DNA of 6,260 bases from CAVDAL01 sp963606965 (lineage in GTDB: Bacteria > Actinomycetota > Coriobacteriia > Coriobacteriales > QAMH01). The notes beneath the pieces are model-generated. The model did no database searches, was not told the origin of the DNA, and saw only the letters and a program-made list of their open reading frames with translations. This document shows, piece after piece, positions 4,537 to 6,260 of this stretch. Location of the stretch: contig CAVDAL010000012.1 of NCBI GenBank assembly GCA_963606965.1, positions 1 to 6,260 on the forward strand. The letters run 5' to 3'. Both the position numbers and the translations under genes were made by a program. Positions within the stretch are counted from its first letter, which is position 1. Each line of letters begins with the position of its first letter.

Positions 4537-6260
4537 CTAATCTACTGCTTTGGCAGTTACTGTATATACAGTGTCGCTGCTTTCTGTAGTCTGTGTGACT
4601 GTGTAGTTTTCTGTGTCTACATATTCGCTTGGATTCCAGTTATAGAACTTGCCGCCATTGATGTGGCATTGCTCGGTTGTAATTTTCGCAGGGCTTCCAG
4701 TATGGAATATTCCAACTTTACTGTCGGCCTTAAATGTTCCACCATTTATGGTTAATCTGTAGGTTTGATACCCATAATCGTCATCGTTATAATTAAACAC
4801 AATGGAACTACAACTTGAAAAATCTCCATTATTAATAATGACTTCTCCACCCATCATGCATATGATGGAATTCGCTCCTGCATTAATCATTGCACATCTA
4901 ACTTCATTGGCAGTAGATATGACCAGCTTTGTTCCTTGAGCCACTCTTATCATGCCCCAATTCCAACTTGGAGCATTGTCCCATGTAAGATTTGCATTAA
5001 GAATAAGATTGATTGTACCAATGCCCCACAATTCAATTTCGTGCTGATTACCATCGACTCCATTTAAATCAATATCTTTGTTGACATAAATAGTTCCGCC
5101 ATCTTTCAAAGCATCAAAAAACTCATCTGAATTTGTTGGATATGCAGCATTGCTGTCTTTGCATACATATGTAAATGGTGAAAAGCTCTTCAAAGCCATT
5201 GTTACAAAGCCTGTAGTATCATCATAATAATATTCATTGTGCGCATCTAAATCGTCTAATGTATACACTCTAACCATTGATTTAGATTCACCATTTTCAG
5301 TATGGTACATCTGTAAAGAACTAAGGTTTGCGCCAATATAAACGCTAACTTTAACCACTTTATCATTGCTTTCTGCCAAGCCATCAAGCTTTACTTCTAA
5401 AGTCTTAGCTTCTTTAGTGCTCTTAACTTCAATATTGGCAGGTGTTGTTGTATTAGTGACCTTTAATGTAAGTTCACCATCTGAAGACGCAAGCTGTGTT
5501 CCGGCAGGAACTGATACAGAAGCTACTGGGACTTCTTCACCGTTGGCAGTTTGAACAGTATCGGCAACTTTAATTTCTACTGGATCTTCGCCGCCTATTG
5601 TATAAACAGGTGTGCTTACTTGACCTTCAGTTTGACCACCTGCTTGAGTACTTGACTTTACATTCTTCACCTTCGCAACAGCTACAACAGGATATTCAGC
5701 AGATGCATCATATGTATTTGTTGAGCTATCAAATTCAGAAGCAAGTTGTGTCGCAACACATGTAATAGCAATTCCGTCAATGCTCAGGCCTTGATATTCG
5801 TTACCAGCGTTTTCTTTCATCTTCATAGAGATTTCATAAGAGTCTGAGCCAACTTCTTCTTCGCTACCAGTTATGCCTCTTAACGTGCCATGGATAACAC
5901 CATCTGCATCTTTTGAATTCAAAATATCTGCTAATGTTGAGCCTGTGCTCTGCCCATTAAGTTTGACATCAAGAACATCTGCTAATTTTTCATCTCCACC
6001 AGTCATAGCGAAGTTAATCTTGAACTTCAATGCAAGGTCGCCCTTGTTTGCAACGCGCAGCATTGGCAATTTGTATTCTGCACCTGGCTCCCACAAAACT
6101 GCTTCACCTTGTGCGGCGCTGGTTGATTTAATAAAACTTAGTGCATCATTTCCAACATCAGTCCAAGTTGACCCATCAGTGGATTTTTGAATTTCAACTT
6201 CCAGCGTTCCCGCTTGAATCTTGTTCACGCTTGTTGAAGCTGTGCTTGTAAACCATGCAA
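4537..6260 (-). CDS. TasA/camelysin-like secreted protein with FSPF module and C-terminal beta-helix (5' end outside window)
   Basis: Partial gene, 573 residues visible, stop TAG at 4537-4539. The frame is still open at the window edge: the first readable residues are AWFTSTASTS, immediately before VNKIQAGTLEVEI. That is the SipW-type signal junction, so the start codon and hydrophobic segment lie beyond 6260, and the in-frame GTG at 6226-6228 is an internal Val. Counting from that Val as residue 1: a TasA/camelysin-like beta-sandwich at about 1-165 (AGTLEVEI, then VLWEPGAEYKLPMLRVANKG, the WEPG...NKG pattern of this family); a Thr/Ser/Gly linker at about 190-205; a sandwich module ending YYYDDTTG and SFSPF at about 222-355; then about 363-530, a stretch opening DEFFDALKDGGTIYVNKDI with short Asn/Gly turns (INNGDF, INGGTF, INGGKF), typical of right-handed beta-helices; and a final NPSEYVDTENYTVT segment. 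There is no anchor motif at the C-terminus. The likely role is a surface or matrix protein; its ligand is unknown. Confidence 0.9.
   Translation of the reverse strand, partial: AWFTSTASTSVNKIQAGTLEVEIQKSTDGSTWTDVGNDALSFIKSTSAAQGEAVLWEPGAEYKLPMLRVANKGDLALKFKINFAMTGGDEKLADVLDVKLNGQSTGSTLADILNSKDADGVIHGTLRGITGSEEEVGSDSYEISMKMKENAGNEYQGLSIDGIAITCVATQLASEFDSSTNTYDASAEYPVVAVAKVKNVKSSTQAGGQTEGQVSTPVYTIGGEDPVEIKVADTVQTANGEEVPVASVSVPAGTQLASSDGELTLKVTNTTTPANIEVKSTKEAKTLEVKLDGLAESNDKVVKVSVYIGANLSSLQMYHTENGESKSMVRVYTLDDLDAHNEYYYDDTTGFVTMALKSFSPFTYVCKDSNAAYPTNSDEFFDALKDGGTIYVNKDIDLNGVDGNQHEIELWGIGTINLILNANLTWDNAPSWNWGMIRVAQGTKLVISTANEVRCAMINAGANSIICMMGGEVIINNGDFSSCSSIVFNYNDDDYGYQTYRLTINGGTFKADSKVGIFHTGSPAKITTEQCHINGGKFYNWNPSEYVDTENYTVTQTTESSDTVYTVTAKAVD

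Noticed and set aside
6226..6228. GTG as start of the TasA-like gene
   Set aside because: The same frame continues upstream to the window edge and encodes AWFTSTASTS, the signal junction of this family, so the Val is internal and the gene is truncated by the window.

Overview
This window holds two large secreted-protein genes, both on the minus strand and probably co-directional parts of one transcription unit. They are separated by a 213-base gap that is unusually rich in RNA secondary structure. The organism is most likely an anaerobic gut-type Bacillota (Clostridia-like). The grounds are SipW/TasA-type export signals, NPCBM and F5/8-type-C carbohydrate-binding modules, a 'FSPF' beta-sandwich module, low-to-moderate GC and AAAGGA-type ribosome binding sites. 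This is inference from protein style, and no taxonomic marker gene is present.

Layout in the direction of transcription (high to low coordinates): (1) 6260 to 4537 is the 3' part of a gene whose beginning lies outside the window. It starts inside a SipW-type signal region (AWFTSTAS), continues into a TasA/camelysin-like domain, then a beta-sandwich ending in SFSPF, then an Asn/Gly-rich probable right-handed beta-helix. (2) 4536 to 4324 is the intercistronic region. It has a perfect 9-bp hairpin (4481-4505) followed by a 21-bp near-perfect inverted repeat (4358-4378 with 4460-4480) that encloses further small palindromes. It leaves the Shine-Dalgarno sequence of the next gene free. (3) 4323 to 247 is a complete 1358-residue multidomain protein. 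In order it has a long-n-region signal peptide with a SipW-like AWF junction, an extracellular beta domain, the same FSPF module, an NPCBM module, an all-helical region leading into a transglutaminase-like Cys/His core, a TPR-like stretch, two Ig-like segments, an F5/8-type-C (discoidin) module, and a Ser/Gly-rich tail without a sortase or membrane anchor. (4) 246 to 1 is non-coding: a run of nine G (minus strand), a nested inverted repeat that may end the transcript, and at most the first codons of another gene.

How the parts may work together (inference): both products carry the same type of export signal and share one extracellular module, so they are probably handled by the same dedicated signal peptidase (SipW-like, not in the window). 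They may act together at the cell surface, the first as a TasA-like matrix or surface component and the second as a glycan-binding protein with a possible papain/transglutaminase-fold activity. The most unusual items are the structured intercistronic element and the transglutaminase-like core embedded between two glycan-binding modules.
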